Notes under the pieces: model-generated | What the model saw: only the letters and a program-made list of their open reading frames with translations | Told to the model about the DNA's origin: nothing | Databases searched by the model: none | Program-made: the position numbers and the translations under genes | In this document: positions 25,309 through 33,311 of the stretch, piece after piece | Layout of the letters: each line of letters begins with the position of its first letter | Position numbering within the stretch: the stretch's first letter is position 1 | Assembly: GCF_003268475.1 (NCBI RefSeq) | Contig: NZ_MCIF01000002.1 | Span: 4,281,325 to 4,345,324 of the forward strand | DNA: 64,000 nucleotides | DNA from: Thermogemmatispora tikiterensis | GTDB taxonomy: Bacteria; Chloroflexota; Ktedonobacteria; Ktedonobacterales; Ktedonobacteraceae | Reading direction: 5' to 3'

Positions 25309-26243
25309 CCCGTGATGCCGACCAGCGCCCGGCTAATCCCCGGCGGCAGCGCCCGCTGCTGGTAATCTCCAGTAGCTCCAGTACTGCCGCTGACCGACAG
25401 TCCGGCCAGCCAGCCGAGGGAGAGACTCAACAGACATCGGCTCGGGCAGAGGAGCAGACTTCTTCTTCCTCTGCTGCCTCCAGGGCGGAGGGCGCAGCGA
25501 GCGCGAGCAGTGCCCGACGCCAGCCCGGCTTTTTCGCCTCGGTCACGCAAACTGCCAGTGAGCAGGGGCAGTCGGAGCGCCAGCCATCGCCGACTGATGC
25601 GGGCAAAATGCGCCTCTGGCGAGCTTTGCGCCTGCGCCAGGGAGAGCGCCCCGAAGGCGAGTCTGGCGGCGCCGAGCGTGTCAGCAAGAAGGCTGGTGAG
25701 ACAGCGACCAAGGGGCAGCAGCAGAAGGTCGTTCGGAATATGACAAAGACGCCGACTCCGTCGGAGACGGCTACCGCCGCTCGCGGTGCCGCGGGCAGAA
25801 GCGGCGGGCAGTCAGCAAGCAGCACAACTGCTCAGACAAATCGCCCGCTGCTGAAATCACGCCACTTTCTGGGCCTTTTCATCTACATCTTTGCTGCCAC
25901 CCTACTGCAGATACCGCTGGCTTATCTCTCGCCGATCTTGCATCTGAACCAGGTACTGCTTCAGTTCTCAATCGCCAACTTTCCGGTAGTCATTACTTAT
26001 GCTCTTGTAATCTATCTGGTCTTGCTCGTTGCCCTGCTGGTTGTTTTAAACCAATTCGACCTGTTGCCCTCCTTTGGCCGGACAGCAGAGGAGCGCCGAA
26101 GGAGCGCCTCCCAGGGGAGCAGCAGTCGGAGCAAGGCCGCCGGAGCCAGGGGGAAAGAGACCAGTAAAGGAGAGCATGATCACCTCTACGAAGACTATCG
26201 TGATCTGCGGCGTTACCTGCGGCGGCGAGCGCGCAAGCGCTAG
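25305..26243 (+). CDS. Membrane protein with long low-complexity N-terminus, unknown function
   Basis: A 312-residue protein coupled by an ATGA overlap to the GlcG/HbpS-like gene. Residues 1-180 are Ser/Ala/Gln/Glu-rich and likely disordered. Two membrane helices follow (about 188-212 and 226-250), then a basic cytoplasmic tail ending YEDYRDLRRYLRRRARKR. No family is recognised. Overlap with the upstream gene and the similar low-complexity linker suggest that the two proteins work together, but nothing shows how. Confidence 0.7.
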   Translation: MTRDADQRPANPRRQRPLLVISSSSSTAADRQSGQPAEGETQQTSARAEEQTSSSSAASRAEGAASASSARRQPGFFASVTQTASEQGQSERQPSPTDAGKMRLWRALRLRQGERPEGESGGAERVSKKAGETATKGQQQKVVRNMTKTPTPSETATAARGAAGRSGGQSASSTTAQTNRPLLKSRHFLGLFIYIFAATLLQIPLAYLSPILHLNQVLLQFSIANFPVVITYALVIYLVLLVALLVVLNQFDLLPSFGRTAEERRRSASQGSSSRSKAAGARGKETSKGEHDHLYEDYRDLRRYLRRRARKR

Positions 26244-26311
26244 CCCTGACCGTGTTCGTCGCCGCTGAGGATCGTTGGCCTCTGGTCTGGTCGGACCTTT
26301 GGGCACTGGCC

Positions 26312-26340
26312 TTGACAGCCGGGCTAATTGTGCCTATACT
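26312..26340 (+). promoter_or_regulatory. Promoter of the DAHP synthase leader transcript
   Basis: TTGACA (26312-26317), 17 bp, TATACT (26335-26340): a near-perfect housekeeping promoter. Transcription would start near 26347, leaving a leader of about 460 bases before the DAHP synthase start at 26806. Confidence 0.85.
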
Positions 26341-26509
26341 TCTCCTACAGAAGACTATGCGAGTGGCGGCGGAGATCCGCCCTCGGCCTGATTCTCGGGA
26401 AGTGGCGCGGGAGTGTGCCACAAAGAGAAGCTCTGTATGGCACGTGAGCGCGTCGCCAGGCGCGCGGCGTGGCAGCAGAGCGAGAAGCAGAAGAAGGATA
26501 GACGATCTG

Positions 26510-26659
26510 ATGCTCAGCAAGCCCTGGCAACCACAACTGCAACTTCAGCAGTCTGCAGAGGCGCGCTTCTGGCAGAGCCAGCGTGCTGTGGTTGCCTGTG
26601 CTTTTTATTACTACTTTTACTTTAGCCCTCCAGCATGCTGGTGGGCCGCTTCAGGCTGA
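26510..26659 (+). CDS. Leader peptide of DAHP synthase attenuator, with Phe/Tyr and Trp runs
   Basis: A 49-codon frame from ATG 26510 to TGA 26657-26659. It contains FYYYFYF at residues 32-38 (26603-26623) and WW at 44-45 (26639-26644), near a stop that precedes a terminator by about 50 bases. The AAGGA ribosome site at 26494-26498 is at slightly long spacing; an earlier in-frame ATG at 26357 is possible. Seven Phe/Tyr codons in a row plus a Trp pair, directly before the gene for the first enzyme of Phe, Tyr and Trp synthesis, is the hallmark of ribosome-mediated attenuation. The peptide itself probably has no other role. Confidence 0.8.
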   Translation: MLSKPWQPQLQLQQSAEARFWQSQRAVVACAFYYYFYFSPPACWWAASG

Positions 26660-26705
26660 GCTGAGCAGAGCCACCTAATCCGTGCAGATCCCCAGCATGC
26701 TGGAG
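26628..26705 (+). promoter_or_regulatory. Alternative RNA pairing elements of the attenuator
   Basis: The palindrome CCAGCATGCTGG occurs twice, at 26630-26641 and 26692-26703. With flanks, 26628-26641 and 26692-26705 can form a 14-bp perfect duplex. Copy 1 overlaps the Trp codons of the leader peptide, so a stalled ribosome would mask it. Copy 2 ends one base before the terminator stem. A bulged alternative pairing of 26649-26664 with 26693-26710 would take in part of the terminator's 5' arm. The exact switch was not computed. Confidence 0.6.
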
Positions 26706-26706
26706 T

Positions 26707-26739
26707 AAGCAGAGGCGAAAAACCTCTGCTTTTTTATTT
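26707..26739 (+). terminator. Attenuator terminator before DAHP synthase
   Basis: AAGCAGAGG (26707-26715) pairs with CCTCTGCTT (26723-26731) around CGAAAAA, followed by a T-rich tract to 26739. It is an intrinsic terminator lying after the leader peptide and 67 bp before the DAHP synthase start. Confidence 0.9.
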
Positions 26740-26805
26740 CCCTGGAATCTTGCCCTGTCTGGGAGCATGCAGTCAGGAGTTCAGGAGAAAGGAACGGACA
26801 GCTAT

Positions 26806-27879
26806 ATGATCATCGTCATTGATGCACAGGCCAACCAGGATGAACGTGCCGCCTTATTGGCGCTTGTAGAGCAGGTCGCTGGTCAACGGCGGCCTGTGGC
26901 CACCACCTGTATTGGGGAGAGCGAGGTCATCGCCATCGACCAGGCCGTCCTCGACACCCAGGCCCTGGAAGCCATCCGTTGCCAACCCGCTGTCGCTCAG
27001 ATCCTTACCCCCACCACTCCCTACCAGCTCGTCAGCCGTCACTTCAAAGCCAGCCCCAGCAGCATTGTCGTAGGAGATGCCCGCCATTGTGATCCCGTCG
27101 TTATCGGTGGGGAGCAGGCCATGCCGGTCATCATGGCCGGACCCTGCGCCGTCGAGAGCCGCGAGCAGCTGCTGGAGACTGCGCGGGCCGTCAAGGAAGC
27201 CGGTGCGACGGTCCTGCGTGGCGGGGCCTTCAAACCGCGCACCTCGCCCTATCAGTTCCAGGGACTCGGCATCGAGGGCCTGCGGCTGCTGGCTGAGGCC
27301 CGTCAGGAGACCGGCCTGCCAGTGATTACTGAGGTCATGGAGCCGGAGATGGTGGAGGTCGTGGCGGACTATGCCGACATCCTGCAGATCGGAGCCCGCA
27401 ACATGCAGAACTTCCCCTTGTTGCAGGCCGTGGGCCGGCGAGGGCGAGGCAAACCAGTGATGCTCAAGCGCGGCCTCTCCGCCACCATTGATGAATGGCT
27501 GCTAGCCGCCGAATACATTGTCGCTGCTGGCAATCCCAACGTCATCCTCTGCGAGCGCGGCGTGCGTAGCTTTGACCCGCAGACGCGCAACCTGCTCGAC
27601 CTCGCCTGTGTCCCGTTGCTGCACGAGCTGACTCACCTGCCAGTGATCGTCGATCCCAGCCATGCCACCGGGCGGCGCGAACTGGTGCCCACAATGGCCC
27701 GGGCGGGTATCGCCGCCGGCGCTGAGGGCCTGATCCTGGAGGTCCACCCCGACCCGAACAGTGCTCTCTGCGACGGTCGCCAGTCCATCACGCCGGCTGA
27801 GCTGCGCACCATTGTCCACGAGGCGCGTCTGATGGTCCAGATCATGCAGGACGCCGACAGGCTATCGCAGGTGGCCTGA
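26806..27879 (+). CDS. aroF: 3-deoxy-7-phosphoheptulonate (DAHP) synthase, type I beta
   Basis: A 357-residue enzyme that condenses PEP and erythrose 4-phosphate in the first step of the shikimate pathway. Residues 1-70 form the ferredoxin/ACT-like N-terminal domain known in Thermotoga-type enzymes to bind Phe or Tyr. The barrel follows, with [14 protein letters not shown] (metal cysteine), [46 protein letters not shown] and [14 protein letters not shown] 26806 gives the family start MIIVID; ATG 26767 is the alternative. An attenuator with an aromatic leader peptide lies upstream, so the pathway would be controlled by both transcription and feedback. A terminator follows at 27999. Confidence 0.93.
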   Translation: MIIVIDAQANQDERAALLALVEQVAGQRRPVATTCIGESEVIAIDQAVLDTQALEAIRCQPAVAQILTPTTPYQLVSRHFKASPSSIVVGDARHCDPVVIGGEQAMPVIMAGPCAVESREQLLETARAVKEAGATVLRGGAFKPRTSPYQFQGLGIEGLRLLAEARQETGLPVITEVMEPEMVEVVADYADILQIGARNMQNFPLLQAVGRRGRGKPVMLKRGLSATIDEWLLAAEYIVAAGNPNVILCERGVRSFDPQTRNLLDLACVPLLHELTHLPVIVDPSHATGRRELVPTMARAGIAAGAEGLILEVHPDPNSALCDGRQSITPAELRTIVHEARLMVQIMQDADRLSQVA

Positions 27880-27998
27880 CAAGCCGTCGGGCACAGGGCA
27901 GCAACCACCTCCAATGGCGATGCCGCCAGCGCGAGCAAGGAGGGGAGAAAGAGCAGGGCCGCCTCGGACGGCAGTCTGTGGCAGGAGCTGCCGAGCAT

Positions 27999-28025
27999 AG
28001 GGGTGCGATGAGGCGCCCTTTTTTT
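27999..28025 (+). terminator. Terminator after DAHP synthase
   Basis: AGGGGTGC (27999-28006) pairs with GCGCCCTT (28013-28020), with two G-U pairs and a six-base loop, and is followed by a run of seven T (28019-28025). The 120 bp between the gene and the hairpin show nothing else. Confidence 0.8.
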
Positions 28026-28129
28026 ATCAGGCGTGAGCCGGCGAAGCAGAGGGGGACAGATGCGGCTGAGCGGATGGGGAAAAGTTGGCGGAAGACTGGG
28101 AGTGCAAAGAACTGGCAGAAAACTCTATC

Positions 28130-28159
28130 TCGACTCTCATCAAACACCTGTGGTATACT
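28130..28159 (+). promoter_or_regulatory. Candidate promoter of the ANTAR regulator
   Basis: TCGACT (28130-28135), 18 bp, TATACT (28154-28159), about 135 bp before the start codon at 28295. The -35 box is poor, the -10 box good. The rest of the 415-bp gap after DAHP synthase holds the terminator and no gene. Confidence 0.5.
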
Positions 28160-28294
28160 CTTTGTTACAAGCCAGAGAGCACAGAGCAAAGACCGGGGGA
28201 CGGCCATTGCGTCTGTGCTAGCGGCCAGGTCGAATATGTCGTTTGAGAAGTTGCAAGTCTGGTTTGTTTGAAGTCATACGGACAGGATACGAGC

Positions 28295-28876
28295 ATGCCA
28301 ACACGTGTGATCATTGCCGATGATGAACCCATTCAACGCATGGACCTGAAGGATGTCCTCACCAAGCAGGGCTACCTGGTCATTGGTGAGGCCGGTGACG
28401 GGCAGAGCGCTGTGAACCTGGCTCGCGAATTGCGCCCGGACCTGGTGATCATGGATATTCGCATGCCCGATATGGACGGCATCGCTGCCGCCGAGATTCT
28501 GACGCAGGAACGCATCGCGCCGGTGCTGCTGCTGACCGCCTTTGGCGATCAACCGCTGGTCGAGCGTGCGAAGCAGGCTGGTGTCGTGAATTATATAGTC
28601 AAGCCGCTCCGCGAGAGCGAGGTGGCCCCGGCCATCGAGGTGGCACTCGCCCGCTACAACGAGTTCCGCGCGATGGAAGGGAAGGCGAAGGAGCTGAGCG
28701 AGCAGCTGGAGACGCGCAAAGTAGTGGAGCGGGCCAAGGGTCTCCTGATGCAGCGCTATGGCCTGAGCGAGTCGGAGGCTTTCCGCAAGATCCAGAAAGC
28801 CAGCATGAACAACCGCAAGTCGATGCGCGAGGTTGCGGAGGCTATCCTGCTGACGAACGAAATCAACGAGATGTAG
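28295..28876 (+). CDS. Response regulator with RNA-binding ANTAR domain
   Basis: A 193-residue protein. The receiver domain (residues 1-120) has the acidic pair in IIADDEP, the phospho-acceptor Asp in DLVIMDIRMPDMDG, the Thr in LLLTAFGD and Lys in YIVKPL. The ANTAR domain (about 130-190) reads ETRKVVERAKGLLMQRYGLSESEAFRKIQKASMNNRKSMREVAEAI, a clear match. Such regulators bind paired RNA hairpins and act as antiterminators once phosphorylated. No kinase is adjacent, so the partner and the RNA targets are unknown. It forms a single-gene unit. Confidence 0.9.
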   Translation: MPTRVIIADDEPIQRMDLKDVLTKQGYLVIGEAGDGQSAVNLARELRPDLVIMDIRMPDMDGIAAAEILTQERIAPVLLLTAFGDQPLVERAKQAGVVNYIVKPLRESEVAPAIEVALARYNEFRAMEGKAKELSEQLETRKVVERAKGLLMQRYGLSESEAFRKIQKASMNNRKSMREVAEAILLTNEINEM

Positions 28877-29267
28877 CCTGGTCTGCCAGTCGAGCTGCTT
28901 GCTGGCTGGCCTGATCTGCAGGCTGGCGCCAATCGTGCTGGTGGTAGCGTGCGGCTGGCTTTGCGCTGCCTGTAGAGAGCAGCAAGCGAGCGAGCTGGCA
29001 GAAGAGGTATGAGAGCAGAGCGAACAGAGAAGGCTCTAGTCGGGGGCGGCACTGCCGCCGTCCCCTTTCCCTCTGGATTGTCCTCGTTGCGCGTCCCGTG
29101 AGGTCGCGTCGGTGTAGGGAGAGCCAGCTGTTTGTCCCGTCCGCCTTCTCCCTCCGGGGCCAGGGCGCCGGGCGAGGCGCGCCGCGTCGGCAAGGCGAGA
29201 GCGAGAGGGAGAGAAGCAGAAGCAGCTGAGATAAAAGGAAAGAGAAGAAGGGCATCAGACGGGAGCG
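28877..29267. other. Spacer between ANTAR regulator and PSP1 gene (391 bp)
   Basis: A short GC-rich hairpin (GGCGGCA/TGCCGCC, about 29045-29060, then CCCCTTTCC) may be a weak terminator. Nothing else can be named; overlapping ORFs on the minus strand have no family pattern. Confidence 0.4.
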
Positions 29268-30320
29268 ATGCAGCCGACAGTTTCTGCTACTGAGAACGTT
29301 GTGACGGTTGTCGGTATCCGGTTCCGTCCCGCCGGGCGCATTTATTATTTCGATCCCCAGGGACAAACCTATCGCACAGGCCAATATGTGATTGTGGAGA
29401 CGGTACGTGGGGTGGAGGCGGGCCGCGTAGTGATCCCCGCAAAAAAGGTGGCAGAAAGCGAGCTGAGCGACCCCCTGAAACCTGTGCTCCGCCTGGCAAC
29501 CGAGGAAGAGCTGCGCATGATGCTCTCCTACAAGAGTAAGGAGAAGGAGGCGCTGGTCCGCTGTGCGCAGCGTATTGCTCAGCACAAGCTTCCTATGAAA
29601 TTGGTGGAGGCGGAGTATACTTTTGATGGGAGCCGTTTGACGTTCTATTTCACCTCGGATGAGCGCGTCGACTTTCGTGCCCTGGTACGCGATCTGGCAG
29701 CTACCTTTCGCACGCGCATCGAACTGCGTCAGATCGGTGCGCGCGATCAGGCCAAGCTTCAGGGCGGCGTCGGTCCCTGCGGCAAGACGCTCTGCTGCAG
29801 CTCCTGGATCAGTGATTTCGGCATCATCTCGATCAAGATGGCCAAGGAGCAGGGGCTGCCCCTTAATCCGGCCAAGATTTCTGGAGTCTGTGGCCGTTTG
29901 CTCTGTTGCCTGTCCTACGAGAATGAGAACTATATTCAGGCCAAGAAGCGTATGCCGCAGATTGGGACAATCCTGGAGACGCCCAGTGGACCCGGCAAGG
30001 TGGTTTCAATCAATGTGCCCAAGGAGACGGTCGAGGTCATGCTGGAAAGCGGAGCGACGATCCAGGTTCCTGTCCCCCAGCAGCAAGAGCCAGACCCTGG
30101 CCCAGGTCCAGGGCGTGCCTCATCCGTAGGTGGCGGTTGTTGCCAGACCTGCCGACTGAATCCTCACCGTCAGGAGGAGCCTGCGACTTCCAGCGCTAGT
30201 GCCGGCTGTAGCTGTGGTAGCTCGGGCGCCGGCCCTTGTCCGCGTTGTGGCTCCCAGGGTGGGTGCAAGTCAGGCTGCAGCACCAGCAATGCAACTATCA
30301 ATCAGCAACGGGCGGATTAA
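29268..30320 (+). CDS. PSP1/RicT-like protein with cysteine-rich tail
   Basis: A 350-residue protein. Residues about 10-240 match the PSP1/RicT (YaaT) family: VVGIRFRPAGRIYYFDP, YVIVETVRGVEAGRVV, and the paired cysteine motifs GPCGKTLCC (Cys171, 176, 177) and GVCGRLLCCLSYENE (Cys208, 213, 214). In Bacillus, RicT works with RicA and RicF in an iron-sulphur complex that affects RNase Y and phosphorelays. The last 60 residues are unusual, with nine cysteines in GC-rich spacers (CCQTC, CSC, CPRC, CKSGC), suggesting an added metal site. The start is ATG 29268. Confidence 0.85.
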   Translation: MQPTVSATENVVTVVGIRFRPAGRIYYFDPQGQTYRTGQYVIVETVRGVEAGRVVIPAKKVAESELSDPLKPVLRLATEEELRMMLSYKSKEKEALVRCAQRIAQHKLPMKLVEAEYTFDGSRLTFYFTSDERVDFRALVRDLAATFRTRIELRQIGARDQAKLQGGVGPCGKTLCCSSWISDFGIISIKMAKEQGLPLNPAKISGVCGRLLCCLSYENENYIQAKKRMPQIGTILETPSGPGKVVSINVPKETVEVMLESGATIQVPVPQQQEPDPGPGPGRASSVGGGCCQTCRLNPHRQEEPATSSASAGCSCGSSGAGPCPRCGSQGGCKSGCSTSNATINQQRAD

Positions 30321-30353
30321 CTTCTTCAGGTGCTGAGAGAGGGAGGCGCGTCT

Positions 30354-31877
30354 ATGTCTTCACAATGGATGGACTCGGGCCAGGCTGATGATCCCGTGGC
30401 CAGCGCGATCTGGACAGCCCCGGCTCAAGAACCGCAGGCGCAGGCGGCTTCCGCCGCCCGCCAGAGTCCACTTACCCCTGATGCCTCAACATCCGTTTCC
30501 GCTCTGCCTGAGACAGAGGCGGACACCGAAGGGCTAGCCGATGATGGCTATCCTTCCTCGCGCTTTGAAAGGCTGTGGCTGGTACTCAAGCAGTTTTCCC
30601 CGCTATTCCTTCCCCTGTTATTTGGCTCTGTGACTTTCTTGCTGCTGACGCCAGCGGCTCTGCATGGAAAAGCCTACCTGTCACATGCTGGCCTGTTACC
30701 GGCGGCGCTGATCTTGCTGGCAATTGCCATTCTGCATGGCGTCATGTTGTATTATGCCGCCGATAACGTGGTGCTATGGTCGCTGGCGCTGGCTTGTGGC
30801 GTAGGGTTATTCCTCGTGGCTGGCTCCTTTGCGCTCTTCGGTCCGCTGGTCAGCCTGATCCTCTTGGTGCTGGTGGTCGTGGGCGGAGTCCTCCTGCTAC
30901 GCTATCTGCTCCATCCCGTCCCCGAGGGTTATGTCGACCTGGTTTTCGCCTTTGGGCAGTATCGACGCACCCTCTTCCCAGGGCCGAATGTGCTCCTGCC
31001 CTGGGAGCGGGTGGCTCAGCGCCTGAATACGCGGCGCACGCAATGGACCTGTCCGTCCCAGGTGGTGCATCTGACCCCCGATGAGGATGTCTATCTCTCG
31101 GCGACGATCTGTTACCAGCTGCTGCCAGAAGATGCCTATCTGGCGGTGACCGAGGTCAATGATTGGGAGGCCAGTCTCCAGCAGCTCTTGCTGACGACGA
31201 TCCAGGCTGTGGTTTCGACCTTCAGTGTGGGTTATTTCCTGGCGCGTCGCTCGCCTGTCTACGGGGCCTCGCCTTATGAGGAGGGGGCTAACAGCTGGGA
31301 GGTGATCAACAGCGAGCTGGCTGAGCGTATGCAGGATCAGGTGGCGATCTGGGGAGTGCAGATCCACTGGGTGCATATTCATGATGTGGCGGTGGTGCCG
31401 CGCGGCTCGCTGCCGCCCGATACAGACGCGATGGAGACGGTGAAGGCCAGCAAAACTGAAGCGGCGAACGGGTCGGGTGCATCCCGGGCCGGGGACGACG
31501 CTGGTATGAGCCTGGCAGCTACCGCTCGCGCGGCTGATCCCAGCCCCAGTCCGGGCAAAGCCTCTGAGTCAGGCGGCAATGCTGCTGCGGCCCCGCTCTC
31601 TCCCAAGACGTTGAAAGAGGAGATCCTGGTCAACACCTATAATGCTGTCCGCGAAGGGCGCATTACCGATCCTGAGACGATTGCCTCAATTGCGGCGCGC
31701 TTTGAGACGGTGGCGAACGATCCTGAGCTAAGCCGCCTGGTCAGCTTTGATGCCGCGCGGGCGGCGCGGGCGCTGCGCCAGCGGGCCGAGCTGATTCGCG
31801 AGCAGCGGCAGCGAATGCGAGCCTATGCGCCGCAGTATGCCGATCAGACTGAGTTGGAGCGTCCAGGTCGCGAGTAG
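30354..31877 (+). CDS. SPFH/band 7 domain membrane protein
   Basis: A 507-residue protein. A disordered N-terminus (1-70) precedes about four hydrophobic helices (75-185), then an SPFH-like domain beginning VPEGYVDLVFAFGQYRRTLFPGPNVLLPWERV (about 190-350) with IWGVQIHWVHIHDVAVVPRG near its end. A Ser/Ala-rich linker and an Ala/Arg-rich C-terminal helix follow. SPFH proteins scaffold membrane microdomains or protease complexes; the role here is unknown. GAGGGAGG precedes ATG 30354, 33 bp after the PSP1 gene, so the two form an operon. A strong hairpin follows at 31982. Confidence 0.75.
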   Translation: MSSQWMDSGQADDPVASAIWTAPAQEPQAQAASAARQSPLTPDASTSVSALPETEADTEGLADDGYPSSRFERLWLVLKQFSPLFLPLLFGSVTFLLLTPAALHGKAYLSHAGLLPAALILLAIAILHGVMLYYAADNVVLWSLALACGVGLFLVAGSFALFGPLVSLILLVLVVVGGVLLLRYLLHPVPEGYVDLVFAFGQYRRTLFPGPNVLLPWERVAQRLNTRRTQWTCPSQVVHLTPDEDVYLSATICYQLLPEDAYLAVTEVNDWEASLQQLLLTTIQAVVSTFSVGYFLARRSPVYGASPYEEGANSWEVINSELAERMQDQVAIWGVQIHWVHIHDVAVVPRGSLPPDTDAMETVKASKTEAANGSGASRAGDDAGMSLAATARAADPSPSPGKASESGGNAAAAPLSPKTLKEEILVNTYNAVREGRITDPETIASIAARFETVANDPELSRLVSFDAARAARALRQRAELIREQRQRMRAYAPQYADQTELERPGRE

Positions 31878-31981
31878 CCGTGTCAGTCGGGGCCTCGCTC
31901 TCTTCATGCTGCTCATGCTGCAGCAGCAAAGAGGGATAGCGAGGGACCAGGCGCGGAAGCGACGGCTGGGCGAGACAGTGT

Positions 31982-32015
31982 GAGGGCAGAGCTGGCATTA
32001 ACTAGCTCTGCCCTC
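31982..32015 (+). terminator. Terminator between convergent units
   Basis: A perfect 12-bp stem, GAGGGCAGAGCT (31982-31993) with AGCTCTGCCCTC (32004-32015), loop of 10, followed by GTTTCCTT. It lies 100 bp after the SPFH gene and before the end of the convergent lipoprotein gene. Confidence 0.75.
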
Positions 32016-32087
32016 GTTTCCTTCAAGAAGGGCCGCCTCGCTGTCGGTGGCGGCTGATGCGGGCCTGGCTCCCTGGCCTGGCTGTTC

Positions 32088-33026
32088 CTACTGCTGGAAG
32101 ATGATCAAGGGATTGTCAGTAGGCGTGGCGTTGGCTGGCGCGTTAATGGTGACGGGCTGGTTGAACTTGCTGTAGTCCACGGTGGCATTGGTCTGAATCG
32201 AGAAAACGCCGCTGAGGCCGGAGCTGCTGGTGGTCGGCGTGGCCTGTACCAGCTTGTTCAGATCGAGGTCCATCTTCAGGTTAAGCCCCAGTTCGTGAAC
32301 GTAGAAGTTCTGTTCATCGATCCAGAGTTCTAACCCGGCCTGTCGCAGGGTCGTGGCCTGCTCAATCTGCTGTAGGTCGCTCTGGCTGAGGCCGCTGGGC
32401 AGCTGTTCAAAGGAGTTGAGCAGGTCCTTGAGGGCATCCTTGCCAAAGGTGACGCTGATGTGGCGCAGGTTCTGGCCGTGGAGGCTCTGATCACCGTGGT
32501 CGGTAAGCTGGGCCTTCTGCGCCAGGGTGAGCAGCCGGCTGTACTGGTCGCTGCTGGCTGCTCCCAGGAAGCTGCTCGTGCCGGTCAGGCTGCTCTGCTC
32601 CAGAACGTACCACTGGCCCTGCTTGTTCTGGATGTAGACCTTCCCATCTTTGATGATCTCGTTCAGCTGCAGGTCCGTGCCGAGGCCTGGTACGCTTAGC
32701 TTCATCTGAGAAGAGGTCTGATCTGGAAAGATCTCGTCGCCACTGCCTTGCATTGACAGGGCCAGGTTGTTGGGCGTGGTACTACTCTGACTGGTTGGCG
32801 TAGCTGTTCCCTGACTTTGCGTCTGGAGATTTTCCGTGACAGAAAAATCCATATGCACTGTCTTCAACTTCTGCATGCTTGTGACAGAATTCTGCAGAAC
32901 CTGTCCAGCTGTGATAGTTTTGCTGCTGTTGCTACTAACGCTGGCACCCCCGCAGGCACTGAGCAGAAGCGTCAGGCCGAGCAAAGCGGCGAGAAGCGAG
33001 CTGGTCGATAGCCGGCGGATGAGCAT
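32088..33026 (-). CDS. LppX/LprG-like lipoprotein, copy 1
   Basis: A 312-residue secreted lipoprotein. The signal peptide ends in the lipobox LLSAC (Cys25). A Thr/Ser-rich linker is followed by a beta-rich domain with VLQNSVTSMQKLKTVHMDFSV, GKVYIQNKQGQWYVLEQSS and LRHISVTFGKDALKDLL, a pattern like LppX/LprAFG proteins that carry lipids in actinobacteria. The C-terminus FNQPVTINAPANATPTDNP is shared with the neighbouring paralogue. TTGACA on the minus strand (33096-33091) with a weak -10 TCTATC lies upstream. The carried ligand cannot be predicted. Confidence 0.75.
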   Translation of the reverse strand: MLIRRLSTSSLLAALLGLTLLLSACGGASVSSNSSKTITAGQVLQNSVTSMQKLKTVHMDFSVTENLQTQSQGTATPTSQSSTTPNNLALSMQGSGDEIFPDQTSSQMKLSVPGLGTDLQLNEIIKDGKVYIQNKQGQWYVLEQSSLTGTSSFLGAASSDQYSRLLTLAQKAQLTDHGDQSLHGQNLRHISVTFGKDALKDLLNSFEQLPSGLSQSDLQQIEQATTLRQAGLELWIDEQNFYVHELGLNLKMDLDLNKLVQATPTTSSSGLSGVFSIQTNATVDYSKFNQPVTINAPANATPTDNPLIIFQQ

Positions 33027-33311
33027 GGCAAGCTCCTTTCGTACTGTGTTCTGTTCTTCTGGGAGGAGATAGACGCACTCTCCTCTTCCTTGTCAAATCT
33101 TCCCTATCAGAAGCAGCAATCCGGTGATCTGGTTCCCGCGCTGCGAGCCTTGCCATGCTGCAGCCGTAACGTTGTGGGCTGTACTGAAAGAGGCAACAAG
33201 AAGACAAAGCCACGCGCAGCCTGCGAGCGAGGCCTCTTCATGGGCCGCCTGTCAGCTGGGCGTGACCGTTTTTGCCTTCGGCACCCGGTCCAGTGAAGGG
33301 GCAGTTAGCCC

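Noticed and set aside
26413..26625. ORF ending in a run of leucine codons in the aroF leader
   Set aside because: It is the other reading frame of the same TTT/TAT/TAC run. The aromatic reading fits the downstream gene; a leucine leader before DAHP synthase makes no sense.
26560..26806. T-box riboswitch before aroF
   Set aside because: The T-box consensus (AGGGTGGNACCGCG) is absent; the aromatic leader peptide explains the terminator better.
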